64,000 bases of DNA. Source: Leucocoprinus leucothites (lineage: Eukaryota > Basidiomycota > Agaricomycetes > Agaricales > Agaricaceae). The position numbers and the translations under genes are program-made. The DNA is taken from NCBI GenBank assembly GCA_013368445.1, contig JAACJO010000002.1, positions 3,083,913 to 3,147,912 on the forward strand, written 5' to 3'. Shown here in pieces: positions 36,145-48,736 of the stretch. Each line of letters opens with the position of its first letter. The first letter of the stretch is position 1. The notes beneath the pieces are model-generated. The model was not told where the DNA came from. It made no database searches and saw nothing but the letters and a program-made list of their open reading frames with translations.

Positions 36145-36586
36145 ACCGACCATCGGGTCAGGTGGGAGCTAGCGTGGCTCTGCCGACAATTGTGTCAGGA
36201 AGAGCCTACGCATTTGTGCTTGCCGACGAGTGTCAGGCACAACACGAGTAGATGAAGAATGTGAGTGGAGAAGCATAGGTAGAGGCACAGGTAGAGGCTG
36301 CTAGAGAGAGGTCGCGAGTCGGGACCAAGGTGGCAGCGCAACGAGTCACATGTGCGCTACTGGTCCCTGATTCTCGAACAACATAAACAAACAAAAACGT
36401 CATTATTGATGACGAGCTTCCCGCTTCCCGTTACCTCAACCATTCCAAGTTCCTGTTTACGCTCTTCGTCGGATCGTACTCTGCCTGACACTCGTCGGCA
36501 AGAATACAGTCACAATGTCCCCCTGACACTACTGTCGGCAGAAGCGCATTATATCCCACCTGACCAGATGGTCGGTGCCAAAGTTG
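36145..36586. mobile_element. Non-autonomous TIR element (MITE-like), about 440 bp
   Basis: Long terminal inverted repeats of about 100 bp: left 36145-36241 and right 36483-36586. Each arm carries three spaced palindromic modules of the form CCTGAC-N(3-7)-GTCGG or its complement: ACCGACCATCGGGTCAGG, GCCGACAATTGTGTCAGG and GCCGACGAGTGTCAGGCA on the left; GCCTGACACTCGTCGGC, CCTGACACTACTGTCGGC and CCTGACCAGATGGTCGG on the right. The innermost 18 bp match perfectly. It has no internal open frame and lies in the A2 / RPA14-like gene interval. The same module recurs at 39969-40108 and 59233-59325. Target-site duplications could not be defined. Confidence 0.7.
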
Positions 36587-36879
36587 ATTTGACGCTTTGA
36601 CGTCACATACTCTCTTGCAGTTTTTTTTGGAAGGAATCCCATTACTTCGACAACTGTCACCGAGCTTTCAAACGTATACTCTCTCCTTCTAAATAACGTG
36701 GATATCCGCGCCTCTTCCTAGCTCAGGGTATGTGATATTCTACTTCGGTTCCCGAAAGCGAGCCAAAAAGCGTTGGGTGCTGATTCAATCGAAAACATCG
36801 TTATAACAATAGAACTGCAGGTCCAAAACAAGAGAGCTCGTGTTTATGAAAGTACAACGCAATATACAGTGTCCAAGGT

Positions 36880-37675
36880 CTACTCGCCGTTCTCTGTAAG
36901 CTTGGCGGCGGCGGCTTTAATCCAACCCGGTCTGTGAGCAAATTCGATAATCGAGTTCATGGATGCCAAATCTGGTACTCGGTGCGTTAATTTATCACTA
37001 CTGTGAGATAAAGACCTACCACCACCGTCTATGTTCTGTAGCTGTCGCATTTCGAGGGCGAACCCTTTTGCAATCACTTTTCCCCAGAAGATTTTATACT
37101 CCCCGCGCTTTACGAGGGACTGCGGTAATATGAGAAGATACGAACTAGCTAGTGTCAATAAAGACTCACAGAAGGATAGCCCTCTCCTGTTCTGTCCAAG
37201 CTTAGAATGACTTGGACTTGGTAGTTATCCGTTGTCAAGATTGTCGCACTGAACTCATTTCTCTAGGAGTTTCGATCGACTACGTGAGTCATCAGCGTTT
37301 ACGAAAAATCGTTTTACTCACGTTGAGTACTTGTCCAGGGAGGCGGACGATATAGTTGTCCCAGTAGTGCATGAGTCGCCTGTTTACGAAAGGGTAGGTG
37401 ATGTAAACATCAAGTGCGTCAAAGACTTCAGCTTCCTCTTCCTCTTCCTCTACATCGTTGAAATTGGTGTAGGCAATATCGCGGTTAAAACCGTTGTCTG
37501 GGACCACCGCAGCGCTTTTCTCCAGGCTATCGCCGTCGTCGTCTTCCGTGGGGATCACGTTATGGGTTCCCGCGATACTCTTGAGTATACTGGAGCTATT
37601 AGAGGGAGGTGGGGAGCTGGTTGAACTAGCTGGGATCTCAACAATGGTGATCGCGTAGTTGCATGAGCTAGCCAT
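36880..37675 (-). CDS. RPA14-like OB-fold protein with acidic N-terminal extension, copy 2
   Basis: Minus-strand multi-exon gene. Exon 1 is 37675-37322 and joins in frame to an exon starting at 37254 (acceptor ATGAG) and then to exons down to the stop at 36880-36882. Residues 1 to about 90 are a Ser/Pro and Asp/Glu-rich extension. The OB-fold part follows: FVNRRLMHYWDNYIVRLPGQVL resembles the first strand of RPA3, then a TTDNYQVQVILS strand, RRGEYKIFWGKV-type strand (here VKRGEYKIFWGKV) and the C-terminal helix DLASMNSIIEFAHRPGW. It forms a tandem pair with the gene at 38479-39302, with which it shares the RTGEGY insertion and the IFWGKV strand. The start at 37675 was chosen because a TATA-like TTATATAA lies at 37761-37769. 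A role in single-strand DNA or telomere complexes is inferred from the fold only. Confidence 0.65.
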
Positions 37676-38478
37676 GAATTCTGTGGGGTGTGATGTATCT
37701 TGGTGGGATACGGAGGTAAGTGCCTTTTTGTATCTAGTGGAGACGGGCTGATTGCTCACGTTATATAATTAAGGTACACAGTCGAGCTGTCGTAGTAAAC
37801 TGTACAGCTAGAAGAAATACTCTGTGGTCGAATTATCTGACGGGATGTTCTATAACCAAAAATGCGTTTACAAGATACTTTCGGCGTGGCTTCTCTGATC
37901 CCGAGTCTTTGGCTTAACAAGCGTTTCCTTTCCTCCACGTGCTTGGAAGAATTTGCAAACCGTAAAATATACTTCAAGTTGATGAATCGTCTGTCTCACA
38001 TCGCAGCGGGTCGACATTTCTGTGTTCGTCCGTCACAGAATGGCAATCCGGACGTATTCGACGCAAGCTTTTATGATGCATGATTGCTCGACCGAAAACA
38101 TGATTCCCCACGGTACTCCACCTGAATTCCCAATATGATGCGAAGACTTCTCTGCTTTCGACGTGAATGTGGCTTACCTGGTGTGGGTTTCTACCGCATG
38201 TCGTGTGAGCACTTGATTTACGTTCTATCTAATGTGAGCGCCTAGTAACCTGTTTACTCAGATATCGGGTCGAAGATTGCGTGTCAAGAAATCAGTATTT
38301 CTATCATTCGAGGCGACTTAACAAACACGAGCATCACGATACGTAATGAATTGATACAAAAATAAACCGTTTGCGTTATGTATAACGCAAGCGAACAAAT
38401 TCGAAGTCGTACTGAACGTCCATTGAAGCTTCACCAGCGATACATCCAAACCCGCAGTGAACTCAGTGGTCGAATTCA

Positions 38479-39302
38479 TCAAGGGGTCTTCAGCAAATCT
38501 TGAAGGGCCTTCAAATTGAACCAGGTGAAGTTGTGAGCAAACTCGATCATCGAATTCATGGCCGTTAAATCTGATCAGGGTTAGTACGTCGCTACAATGA
38601 AGAGAGTGACAGCTTACCGCTGCTTTCAATACTCATATGCTCGGACATATCTAGGGTATTTTCTCCCGCGTTTACCTTTCCCCAGAAAATCTTGAACTCT
38701 CCAGGCCGCACGAGGAACTGTGTCGTAACAAGTGAGTACTAATTCGCGACTACTGAGACGTATGACTCACAGACGAGTAGCCTTCCCCGGTCCTAGCTGA
38801 GACCAAGCTCACCTCAACTTCCTCGTAGTCCGTCGTCAGCAGTTTAGCTGTGTACTTCGTCCTCTGGGAAAAGGGTTGGGAGCCGTCTTCGGTGAGTTTT
38901 TCAACTGCTCGTTAAAGATCTTGTACTTACTGAAAGGATTTTGCCAGCTAGGCGAACGTCGATCCCGTCCCATTTCTTCATCATTCCCTTATTGATGAAC
39001 GGATGGAGGGAACCAAAATCCATGGACTGAAGGACTTCGCCGCTGTCATCGCTGTCGTCGTCATCATCGATATCGATGGTGATGGGATTACTGATGCTAT
39101 CACCAATAGATGGTACCTGGCTACTCTCGGCTACAATATCGTCGTCCTCGATGTCGATGATGGGGATGCTGTTTTCTGTGGCGTAGCCATCGGACATGAT
39201 CTCGTCGTCCATGATGGCAAAGTCCCTGGAGGGTGAAGGGGGAGTGGGAGAGCTCGCAAACATTGCGAAGTTGGGAGCAGTGTCACTGTCGCTATCAGTC
39301 AT
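38479..39302 (-). CDS. RPA14-like OB-fold protein with acidic N-terminal extension, copy 3
   Basis: Minus-strand gene. Exon 1 starts at 39302 and ends near 38934; further exons reach the stop at 38479-38481. The first 110 residues are strongly acidic and low-complexity (runs of Asp with Ser). The OB-fold region begins with FINKGMMKKWDGIDVRLAGKIL, continues with a TAKLLTTDYEEVEVSLV strand and PGEFKIFWGKV, and ends with the helix DLTAMNSMIEFAHNFTW. It is a paralogue of the gene at 36880-37675 (same orientation, 0.8 kb apart). A TATTTAAA box at 39343-39350 lies about 45 nt upstream of the ATG. Residue-level splice junctions for the inner exons were not all fixed, so the exact C-terminal length is approximate. 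Confidence 0.65.
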
Positions 39303-39342
39303 GGTGTTGTTGTTGGTGACGGCTGGGGTAAGGAGTGGGCCC

Positions 39343-39350
39343 TTTAAATA
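39343..39350 (-). promoter_or_regulatory. TATA-like box of the RPA14-like gene at 39302
   Basis: TATTTAAA on the minus strand, about 41 to 48 nt upstream of the ATG. Confidence 0.45.
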
Positions 39351-39399
39351 TGCAACGACAACCAGCCCCTCGAACAAGTCTTCTCAGGTACGTGGTTGA

Positions 39400-40918
39400 G
39401 CTGTCGTGGATGCTCTAACTCTGAAATTAACACAAAAATTCCAAGTCTTAACGTGTCTCGACGGATTACCATCCCCTTCAGCGGGTGTAGTAATGTATGT
39501 GAACCTCGTCGAAAGTGCTCACCGCGGATCTATGAGGACATAATCCGTGACGCGAATTATTTAATGCGTGCAGAAGGCCCACCGTACCTCCACTCAACCA
39601 ACACACTTCTCAATTCGAGATCCAGTACCCTGCTTCGCATGAAAGCTGGAATCCACCGGTATATTGAAGTATATAGGTTTATTTTTTTGTACATTATGTA
39701 CCTCTCTTAGATATCACATTCGTATTTCCATTAATTGTTCCATATTCCAAGCGTCATCGAATAAGGTCGGGGCCTGACAGCGGGTCACGAATTGACGATA
39801 TCCGACAGTGAATTAGATAAATTTATTTGTTCTTATTTGGTAGGACCCTTTTTGTCGTGACGTGTAATAGATAATATTGAGCTCTTCTCTCCAAATTCTC
39901 CCCAGGCCTTCGACATCTATGTCCTATATTCGCATCTACACCCCATGCTTGCACGCTCTTCCACCTCGTGTGATACCTGACGCACGTCGGTGAGCACACT
40001 CCATCGTCTGCTGTCCCCCAGCAGCGTGATTCCCATTGACGCCTGACCGGATGGTCGGCGGTTGGGCATCTAGAACAGACACAGAGGTCAACCTGACGCA
40101 AAGTCGGTTAAGGAACACGTCTTTCTGTCGCCGTGGCTTTTTTCCTGACAATCCTCGGACTTGTCGAGTCCTCCATCTACGCGGTACGGACTGTATGCCG
40201 ACTTGTGCTCATTCTGGCTCAAAACTCATGTATCCGCTTTTCGCGCATCGGACCCACTTCACTTGTTGCGTCTGCATCCTTCTTCGCCGACGAAGTCCTA
40301 CGCTCTCTCCACCCTGAGCAAGTCTGGAGTACAAATTTCCATTTCAATGAGTCAGTGTTCTCCTCGTACCTTGCGCGATTCATCTCCGCTTCGACGTCGA
40401 TGACAACATCTGTCCCTGTGTTTCCTCCATGGAGCACACCCCGTAGGACGTAGAGCCCGTCGTTAAAAATTTCAAGTACGTCATGATCTTTTCATTCGAG
40501 AACAAGTAAAATAATACTTCTTGTAGCCGTTGGGTGGGTTGGAATCTCGATATCAGTTTCTGCTATGGATTCTCTACTTGCACCTCTTGTATCGATCCAC
40601 GGGGTTCTTTTTTTTTTTTACGAACACCTGAATCATCCTGCACGTCCTGTCTCATCCACTTGTACTCCGTCTCTTTCACGTTTTTCCTCGTTTAGGGAGC
40701 TATGTACCTGAATCTTACGCGTTCTTCTTGTCTGAATTTACGTTTACACTCCTCACCGCAGTCTGTTCACGCGCGTACGCTGCTTCAAGTTATTCTGGAG
40801 TGACAGTTCCCCATTTCAGCCATCATCTCGCTCACTCTCCACGATCCATCGTCAATCTCATATACTACTGAGACCAAAGTCCGTCCACCCCAATCCTCCC
40901 CTCCCTCCGCTCACACAC
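39400..40918. other. Intergenic region upstream of Snf2 B2 with TIR-module relics
   Basis: No gene is supported; several overlapping frames at 40030-40450 lack domains. At 39969-40108 there are three CCTGAC...GTCGG modules like those in the arms of the element at 36145-36586, which suggests a decayed relative. CATATACTACTG at about 40859 lies some 58 nt before the B2 start. Confidence 0.45.
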
Positions 40919-43900
40919 ATGCCTAGTCACACTGCGGCAAGCGCCCTAATTAAGTTCTACTACCTTGAAGGCCACCCTCCTTGGTGTTGGTCGAAGTGGC
41001 AGGATCGAACTGGTATTCGACATGGGTTATTTCCCGAAGACGACGCAAAACTTCCGGAAGGATGGTCTCGCCAGGACGCTAACGACGTCTTTTCCTACTT
41101 CGAGGCTTATAACCGTCTCCCCACCGAGGACGCCAAAATCAAGTTTGCCACCCGGACTCAAGGGAATACCCACCACCCTGGTCGTGAAATCTGGCTTGAC
41201 TTCGTCAAGGAACAGTGGGCTGGTTGGCGTGTTCATGATGCCGTTATTACCGAGCTTCGGGAGTGGGGCTGTCATCCAAAGTCCATCGTCCGTCGAGATA
41301 GGATCCCCCCCGGCTCGTGGCCTGACGCTACTGCCTATATATCCAAGATCTTGGATACTTTGGCAATGAGATTGTTCGGAGACGAGGCGTTTGTTGACGG
41401 TTCTGAGATTTTTGCTTTTGAGCCCCGTAAAGCCCTCACTATTTTCGCTCAGAGGTCCTGGAACAACGTTCGCAGTCAGGTTGGGTACATGAGGAATCAA
41501 GAGTCCGCTAAGGAACAGGCAGCAGTGACTGCCTTTCAAGGTGAGCTTTCAGTTAGCTTTGTGTTTGACTCGTGCTCAACAGTTTTTAGCCCTCGAAATC
41601 GAGCCACTCACTAAAGCAAAAGTTTCTCACGCCATTCAAACCGTTGCTACATGGCGCGAACACGCTGAGATATCCCATATCGACGAGCACGTCAAAAAGG
41701 CCAAAGACATGCTGGCCAATTTAGAGACGGTGATGGAGGGCCTCGGAGCAAAGATCGTGAAACGGAAGGCCGTTAAACCTCGGAAAGGTCAGTCAGGAGT
41801 TATGTTGAAAGCTGTCCGTTGATCCAACAAGTCTGCAGTTCATTGTAAGGTTTCTCGCCGAGCACTTCAAACGCTTGCCACCCAAGAAGACGTCACCGAC
41901 CTTCTCAACATCTACCACGATTACTTTCAACTGCATGTGGACGACGACGACGATGAAATTTCCATCCTCTATCCTGAACAAGACGACAGGGTAATAGATG
42001 ATTGCAGCACTGATCTCGGAACCGAGGTTGAGGCCACCATGCCACCTGCGGTCCTTCTTTTTGAACTTGGATTTCGAAACTCCCTCCCGTCTCAATTCAA
42101 CGCCTATCGACACCGTCACGGACTCACTCCCTGGGAGTACCCCAACCTATTTACGACTACCCCTATTTCTCCTGACATTTCCAAACTAGAGCTGCATTGG
42201 CATCAGCTCGCTGGTGTTCATTCGATTGTCAGGAGTGTATTTAGCGAGAAAAAAGACATCTCACATACCGCCGGTGTCCTCATCTCAGACGGAGTTGGCC
42301 TCGGAAAAACAGGTCAATCCTGCGCTTTTATAGCTTTCTTGAATCAGACGATCATGATGATGGAGGAGCAACACAAGCTTCCGAGAGTTTTCGGTGAGTC
42401 CTGTGTCTAACGCACCTGATCCATTTGACATTGACCTTCAAAGATGAACGTCCGTACCTGTGGGGACAGAAGAAGATCCCATCCCAGCCTCATCTCATCA
42501 TATGCCCCGGCACCCTTATCAATCAATGGGTTAGCGAGTTGAAGACGTTTTTTCGCCCAAAGAGCGTCGACATCTTTATCTATGACAGCCAGACTGACGG
42601 CGCCGCATTCTGGGCCCTGCAGGACCGTTCCAGAGCTCCCATCAGAGAATGCATGATCGAATTATTGTCGCAAGTCACTCAGTGCGTCTCCTTTCACTGT
42701 CTCCTTTCTTCGCCGGTACTCAATCTATCACAGGTGGTCTTTAACGAGTTTTCTAGGACCCATAAACAGCTTGAACGCAGAAAGAGTCGACCCTGGATCA
42801 TCCCTGATGCGAAGAAATCCCTCAATGAAACACTCTTTGCACAATACTTTCTTACCATCGTCGTCGACGAAGCCCACAGCATGCGCAACGCCGGAAATAA
42901 ACACGTCGCGACTCTTCGTCTTCTTCAGCAAGCTAGAATTAGACTAATCATGACTGCTACACCCCTCCACACATCGTTAAAGGTGAATATTAGTGATCTT
43001 CCTCAGCAAACACCGCTAATTCCTTTCAGGATATTGCAGCTATGGGGCGCCTTGTCGGAATTTCACATTTCTTCGAGGAAGAGTCGCATGAAGACGAGAG
43101 AGCCACTGATGCCGTTATTCGCCGAGCCAAAAAACTTGACGATCCAGCCCTACTCCAGGCAGAGCAGCTGAAGGCAGTCAAACGCTTGCAGAAGCACCTA
43201 TTTGGTCACTTCCTGCGTCGAACCTCAGATAGTGTTGACTGGAAAAATCGCACTCTTCTTCCCCTTCCACCATATCATGAAATCAAAGGGGTTCTGGATC
43301 TCACAGACCGCGAACTCGCTATAATAGACGAACGTGCTGAGGATGCTAAAGCAGCGTAAGTCGCTCTTATCCTTAATTACTCTAACGCAGACTTATAAAG
43401 CAGTATCCTCTCGGCGAGCGACTCAACGCGTATTCACACGAAGGTAATATTTGCCAATATATCCGCCTCTCAAAAAGGTTTTGATAATCATTTCACAGAA
43501 ATTCTACCTTGAGTACCGTACGGCAGTTGGATACGCTAAGGAAGACCTCGCGGAGCCATGGCCGATCTTCAAGTCGCTACAAGAATGGGAGCCGAAGAAA
43601 TCTACCAAGATGGATGCGTGTGCTCGAATTTGCAAGCATTACCTCACACGCGATGACGCCCCAGATATCAGCTTTACCGATGGAGCCGTACAGATTCCTG
43701 ACCTTTCCCAGACACCTCTTCACGGGATTCAGCAGACTAGGCGCATTATTATTTACTCGGAGTTTTCGTCCATGGCTCCACTTTTTCGGAGTGTACGTAT
43801 TCGTGTTCCTCTATTTTATCTTCCGAGACATACATCCTTACATCTTCTACAGGTACTCGAATTATATGGTGTGAAAAGTCTAGCTATCAACGGTCACGTC

Positions 43901-46117
43901 TCTATGCGCGAGCGAGACAAACGTGTCAAGCGATTCTACGACAACAAATGTCCTGCCAGAGTCCTCCTTTTCTCGAGTGTCGGCTCGGCTGGTTTAAATC
44001 TCTCCATCGCCGACGTAGTCATATTCTTTGTAAGTTCTGTCCTTTCTATGCTGCGCTAGTTCTTAAATTGACTCGCAAACAGGATCAGCCTTGGTCCTCT
44101 CAGGACGAAATTCAGATTCGAGGTCGCGCACACCGCCAACCCCAGAAGAAAAACGTCAAAGTGATCTACTTGCGTGCGAACGGGTCCGCTGATTTACTTG
44201 TTTCTGGAATGGCTGGAGGAAAGGCGAACATGTTCGATGCGTTCGTAAACAAGGAACTTGGACAAGGTTAATGGTCTCTCGTTAATCGCTTACGATATTG
44301 TTCTCACTTAATACTTCTCAAGAACTCGAGCAACTGATTCAAGGATCTATTCCAGACCTTGATGAAACACAGAGCGCTTTAGCGCAGGAGGTTTCTGAGC
44401 AAGAGGCAGGATCTACAAAGGCACGACCAAAGTCGAAGGGCAAGAAAAAATCAAAGAGCAAGGCGGCTGTCAAGCCTCAGGACCGCGTCGCTGCTGACAA
44501 TTCTGATATTAACAAAGATCATGAACCAGTTGCGGAGGCGACAACGACGGCTCAGGTGAGGGACAAGCCGAAGGCAAAACTGCCCCGGAACGGCAAGAAG
44601 AAGTCTGGTAAAGGCCAACCCAAAGGAGACACCGATAACATCGGTAGCGTTGATAATGTAGAACCAAAGGCCAGGAAGAAACATCAACGTCGCCGAGTCA
44701 TTGTCGAGGACAAAGAAGAGCCTGAGAAAACCCCAGCAGCCATTGAAGAGCCAGTCTCTGTCATTGGCGATGCCTCGACTTCCACCATAGATACGCACCT
44801 CATCCCATCTTCCCGCTCGGTATCTGTCGCGTCGATTCATTCCTCAGTGGCGCCATCTTCCTCTCATGCTAGTACGGTATCACTTCTTTCATCGGTATAG
44901 TGCAATACTGATCAACCCCATTAGGTGTTCATTCAAGCTCTCACGACGAGCGAGATCCCGCTCCGATGGTTGACTATTCTAGCTCCTGTAAGTAAAACAC
45001 TACAGTATCGCCCAGATCAGTGTGCCAACAAACACTCAGCTTCTGATAACGATGCGGGGAAAACAAGTTTGATTGCAAACCACGATCTGCGTGAGTAGCT
45101 TACACCTGTTTTCTTGCCAGTAAATCTTACAGCACAACAAAACTACTATCATAATTAGTTCCTCAGGTCGGCAACCACTCTTCCAGCCATGACGTGCGGC
45201 AAACCATGCGTGACGGTATGGCTTCGGTTCTGAACTACTTCGAATGGAGGTTGAATGGAGCCTCCCTCTAGATCGCCTATTGCCGTCAGCCCCACAGCCA
45301 CCCAATATGTCTAAGCTGCCTCGTATGTCATCTAGATCTCCTGTCACTTACTTGGTTACTCACGATGCTCCATGTAGCCCAACTCAGTAACATAATTAAT
45401 GCTCTTTCAAGTTCGAGCGACGAGGCTCCCCCTCTCAAGAAGGTCAGGCCTGACGCCTACATCCTGGGCCGTTCTCCTTCGCCGATGGGTAGCTACTGCT
45501 TTGTAATCGGACGCCGTGTTTATTGATGGCTAATCATGTTATAGTTGTTGAGGAAACGCCCAGCCCTGTCCCAGCTATTGAAGTGACAACTGTTCCTGTT
45601 GTGGAAGTAGACATACAGGATTTCGACATAAGGTCTCCCTCTCCCTCGCCAATGAGTGAGTTCTAACTACCTATATTCTCCTTGAAATTGACCACTTCGT
45701 GTTTGCAGTAGACGTTGCTTCGATTCCATCGCCTGTGAGACACGAGACATCAGGAATAGCAACCCGGGACCGCCATAGATGGTCTAGCCAGGGCGTTCTT
45801 AATGCCGCTACTACTGGTGAGTATTCCCGTATGAACCACTATCTCTAAATGCTTAATCGCGACACAGCTCCTCGCCCCTTCTTAGCTTCTCGCCCTTCCA
45901 CGACTGGTACGTCGTTGACTATCAGCATATGCGCTCTTCCTGACACCATGTCATAGCACCTCCCTCCGTCACCCAAGGATCCAGCCAGCACCGCGGATTC
46001 CGCCCCCCCACTATCGGTACACCCTCCAGGAATGCCGGGTCATTAGATGACGTTACTATTCCGGATGCCTCAGCATTGGTTGGTCACCGGAACAGGAAGA
46101 GAAAATCCAAAAAGTAG
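40919..46117 (+). CDS. Cassette gene B, copy 2: Snf2-family ATPase
   Basis: Colinear paralogue of B1. Core exons 40919-41540, 41590-41787, 41839-42393, 42444-42681, 42734-42982, 43030-43355, 43404-43443, 43499-43792, 43853-44029, 44083-44266, then exon 44323 onward and short exons to the stop at 46115-46117. Intron positions match B1. It starts, like B1, with MPSHT and a family-specific N-terminal domain, followed by a helical segment. Motifs: I DGVGLGKTGQS, Ia ICPGTLINQW, II DEAH, III TATPL, IIIYSEF, V SSVGSAGLNL, VI IRGRAHRQPQ. The residues before GLGKT depart from the usual DEMG. Exon 4 is again 238 nt and has the same 1-nt frame discontinuity after Phe-Trp (about 42614). The tail after 44300 is Lys/Ser-rich with nuclear-localisation-like basic clusters and ends in a Lys/Arg-rich stretch. 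Expected to be a nuclear DNA translocase. Confidence 0.85.
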
Positions 46118-46928
46118 TAAACCGCTGTCACCGCCGGTTATCCCTTGTATTTCTTGATAGACTTCTCTCTGACACCACTCTCGCCTAAATATTACTGCTT
46201 TCTTGTTATCTTTCCGCACTCTGCTTGATGAACTGCTATATGTCTCCCCTCACAATAGAATTTATTTTGTCAACACTCTCATCTACACCTGAGTCCGCCG
46301 TTAGTTATCATTAGTAGCACCGAGCTTTCAGTGGTGATTCCCTAATTACCTCATCCTCACTTTTGCTTCCAGTTGATACATTATTCTTCGTCATCGATGA
46401 AAGGTCGGCCACGGTTACTGCAACACCCTGAGCTACATCGTCAAGCAGTCTGTAATCCTCGATGAAGGTCTTACTCAGTGCGTTTCAGTCCATGATTCAA
46501 ATTCCGTACCGAATAAACGTGGCCGAAGTGTGTGTAGCGGTGTCGAACAGTGGAATTTTGCATACCCAGAGATCAGCACCGTAACAATAATTCGTAATAG
46601 AGACAAGAAAAAGATGATTATTGTTTTTGCTCCCGGTATAGTTACAGGTCGCAATTTGGATATCAACTTGAATGGCCTTGGATCGATACAGACAAGATTG
46701 TAATAAGTAATAAAATGTTGATTATTTACTCCTACTACTCGCTCAACGCACGACGCGGTCAAAATCTGAGTGAGAATATATTGGCAAATGGGTACATGCA
46801 AACACGAGCTAGATTAACCTTGTACGTGCAAAACCGCGCCCCTACTTGTCTTGTGAGGTTTGAGAACACAAGTTGTACAGATATAGACAACTCACAATAG
46901 GGATCCGAAGCGTTATGCCAGAGTGTAC
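46118..46928. other. Stretch without a supported gene (B2-D convergent 3' ends)
   Basis: Lies between the convergent 3' ends of Snf2 B2 and gene D. Only chance frames are seen. Confidence 0.45.
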
Positions 46929-47333
46929 TTCAGGAGGCGGGCTCAACCACATCAAGGTCAAGATCAATGACGTGGGGTTCCAATATGGGACATTCTTCGC
47001 TGAGTTGTTGCCGGTAAGCATGACGCAAGCTCTCCTGTAGGACATTTGAATGATAGCGTTCAAAAGAGTGTCATGCAAACAACTTACTACGGCCCGCTCC
47101 ATAGCATGAATAACAAGCTGATAAGAGCGGCGAAGATCATAGTGAGGTGACTTGTTAAAGACGATTTGCTGAGTAGCGTCCCTAACCAGGAACTGGCGGG
47201 CGCGTTCAGCCATCTCTGTTTCATGTTCGGTCATCGTACGCCTATAGCTTGACGCCGGCTGAGTCCGACATCGTTGAAGCGCGGAGGAGAAATCAGAGGC
47301 AGAGTTGACTGCGTTCAAGGGATCACGAGCCAT
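46929..47333 (-). CDS. Small cassette gene D, hypothetical
   Basis: Two exons on the minus strand, 47333-47088 and 47034-46929, joined by a 53-nt GTAAGT...CTACAG intron in phase, encode about 116 aa. The protein is charged and mostly helical by composition; a HETEMAERARQFLVRD stretch and the segment LRRSYQLVIHAMERAV are notable, and it ends in an acidic PHVIDLDLDVVEP tail. No family is recognised. The start is supported by a TTTATAAA box at 47364-47371, 31 to 38 nt upstream. It has no visible counterpart in copy 1. Its neighbours are Snf2 B2 (convergent) and the TET/JBP gene (divergent), so it belongs to the segment present only in the second cassette. Confidence 0.5.
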
Positions 47334-47363
47334 GAGTGGTAATCAAGTACGCGGGTGCTTAGG

Positions 47364-47371
47364 TTTATAAA
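47364..47371 (-). promoter_or_regulatory. TATA box of gene D
   Basis: TTTATAAA, 31 to 38 nt upstream of the ATG at 47333; it decides the start of gene D. Confidence 0.5.
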
Positions 47372-47379
47372 GTCGGAGT

Positions 47380-48680
47380 GCTGTTCAACGAGGCGGTTGA
47401 ACCGATTGATGAACCTGTAGTTGGCTGCGATCGATGACATTCTATTCGTTGTAAAGTACAGTGAGGGTCCCATAATTGCATAGTGTTCATAGATCTGATC
47501 ACAATCGTCTAAGGGAGTCTTATAGGTACTACTGGGATGGTGGTGCAGACCCTGACCATGAGGCACACGTAACAGGAAGGCAGGGCCACAACGACATGTC
47601 CGGGACCCTAATGTAAAATACAGCTTCAACGTCGAAACCCGTCGGAGACGAATACAAACGTGTTCTTACCACCCATCCAAGAACTCCGACTCCTCTGAGT
47701 TTTTCGGGAGGGAGGAATGCGCAACTAGCCGTGAATTCCAGTCTGAATTTGGGTAATCTCGCGCAATAGTCATAACACCTTTAACACCTTTACATAAGAG
47801 CCGTTTCTCAAATTGTGTCCGATGGGAACTGTGAGCGAGCAGTGGTCTCGGACAAAGCAAATACTAGCTTGGCTGGTATTGATACTAAATCGTAACTCAA
47901 TACATGGTGAACAGCCTTTGGATAAGTGTTCGTCGAGGACGATTACATATTGGTTGACTTCCTGGCGGGGGTACATGCGGGCACGTAACACATGGTAATC
48001 CCGCGCAAGTGTCTAGATATAACACTGGCCATCCCGAATCGGCGTGTCCTCGGAGAAATCATGAACTCGCATCAGTCTCGAATAGGGTAACGTCCCATGC
48101 AGAGAAGGGTTTCCCTCGAGGCCGCCGCTGCGGAAGGGGTTGTCATCTTGGCTGTGTGCGAGCCCTTGTATGCACGTTCAACGCTTCATCGCTGGTTATT
48201 TGAGTTACTCGCCGAGGTGCCACGTAATCTTTCTGGTTCATCATCGTCCTGTGAGTATGATCGGAAGATGTTCACATTACATCATCGGTGTATCCCTGAG
48301 CATAGCTTCAACCTCCACGTCATCAGCGTCCTCTCTTGCCATCACCATGAAAGAGTTCGTCAACAGCCTCAAGGCCGGCAGCACGACAAATGAGCCCAGT
48401 CCTCAGGACCGGGATTATGAGTGAGCGCCAACTGTCTTTGCCGACTTGATCGCTAGCGCTGCTGGATTGCTCAAGCTGACCCCATCGCTCGGGGTTGGTG
48501 CTGCGATCCGGGTTTCGCATTGCGTGATGTCTTTTCTCCCTTTTCCGATTTCCCCTACACGATCGCTAGCGATGCTAGATTGCTGCAAGGTGACCCTATC
48601 GCTCGGGTTGGTGCTGCAATCCGGTTTTTGCGTCGCGTAAATCTTTTCTTCCTTTTCCGGCTCCTCTGCCCCTTCGTCAA
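47380..48680. other. D-TET/JBP divergent intergenic region
   Basis: No gene is supported. Two related stretches around 48445-48520 and 48550-48640 (CGATCGCTAGCG then TGCTG, CCCTATCGCTCGGGTTGGTG versus CCCATCGCTCGGGGTTGGTG) form an imperfect direct repeat of about 90 bp upstream of the TET/JBP promoter. Confidence 0.45.
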
Positions 48681-48687
48681 CTTTGTG

Positions 48688-48695
48688 TATTTAAG
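48688..48695 (+). promoter_or_regulatory. TATA-like box of the TET/JBP gene
   Basis: TATTTAAG lies about 42 to 49 nt upstream of the ATG at 48737. Confidence 0.45.
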
Positions 48696-48736
48696 AGACT
48701 TGTTCTACTGCCTCAACCTTCCTCTAGCGGCGACGA

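Noticed and set aside
47315..47629. 104-codon minus-strand frame upstream of gene D
   Set aside because: A TATA-like box at 47364-47371 lies inside it and the conserved-looking protein starts at 47333 in another frame; it is probably upstream sequence.
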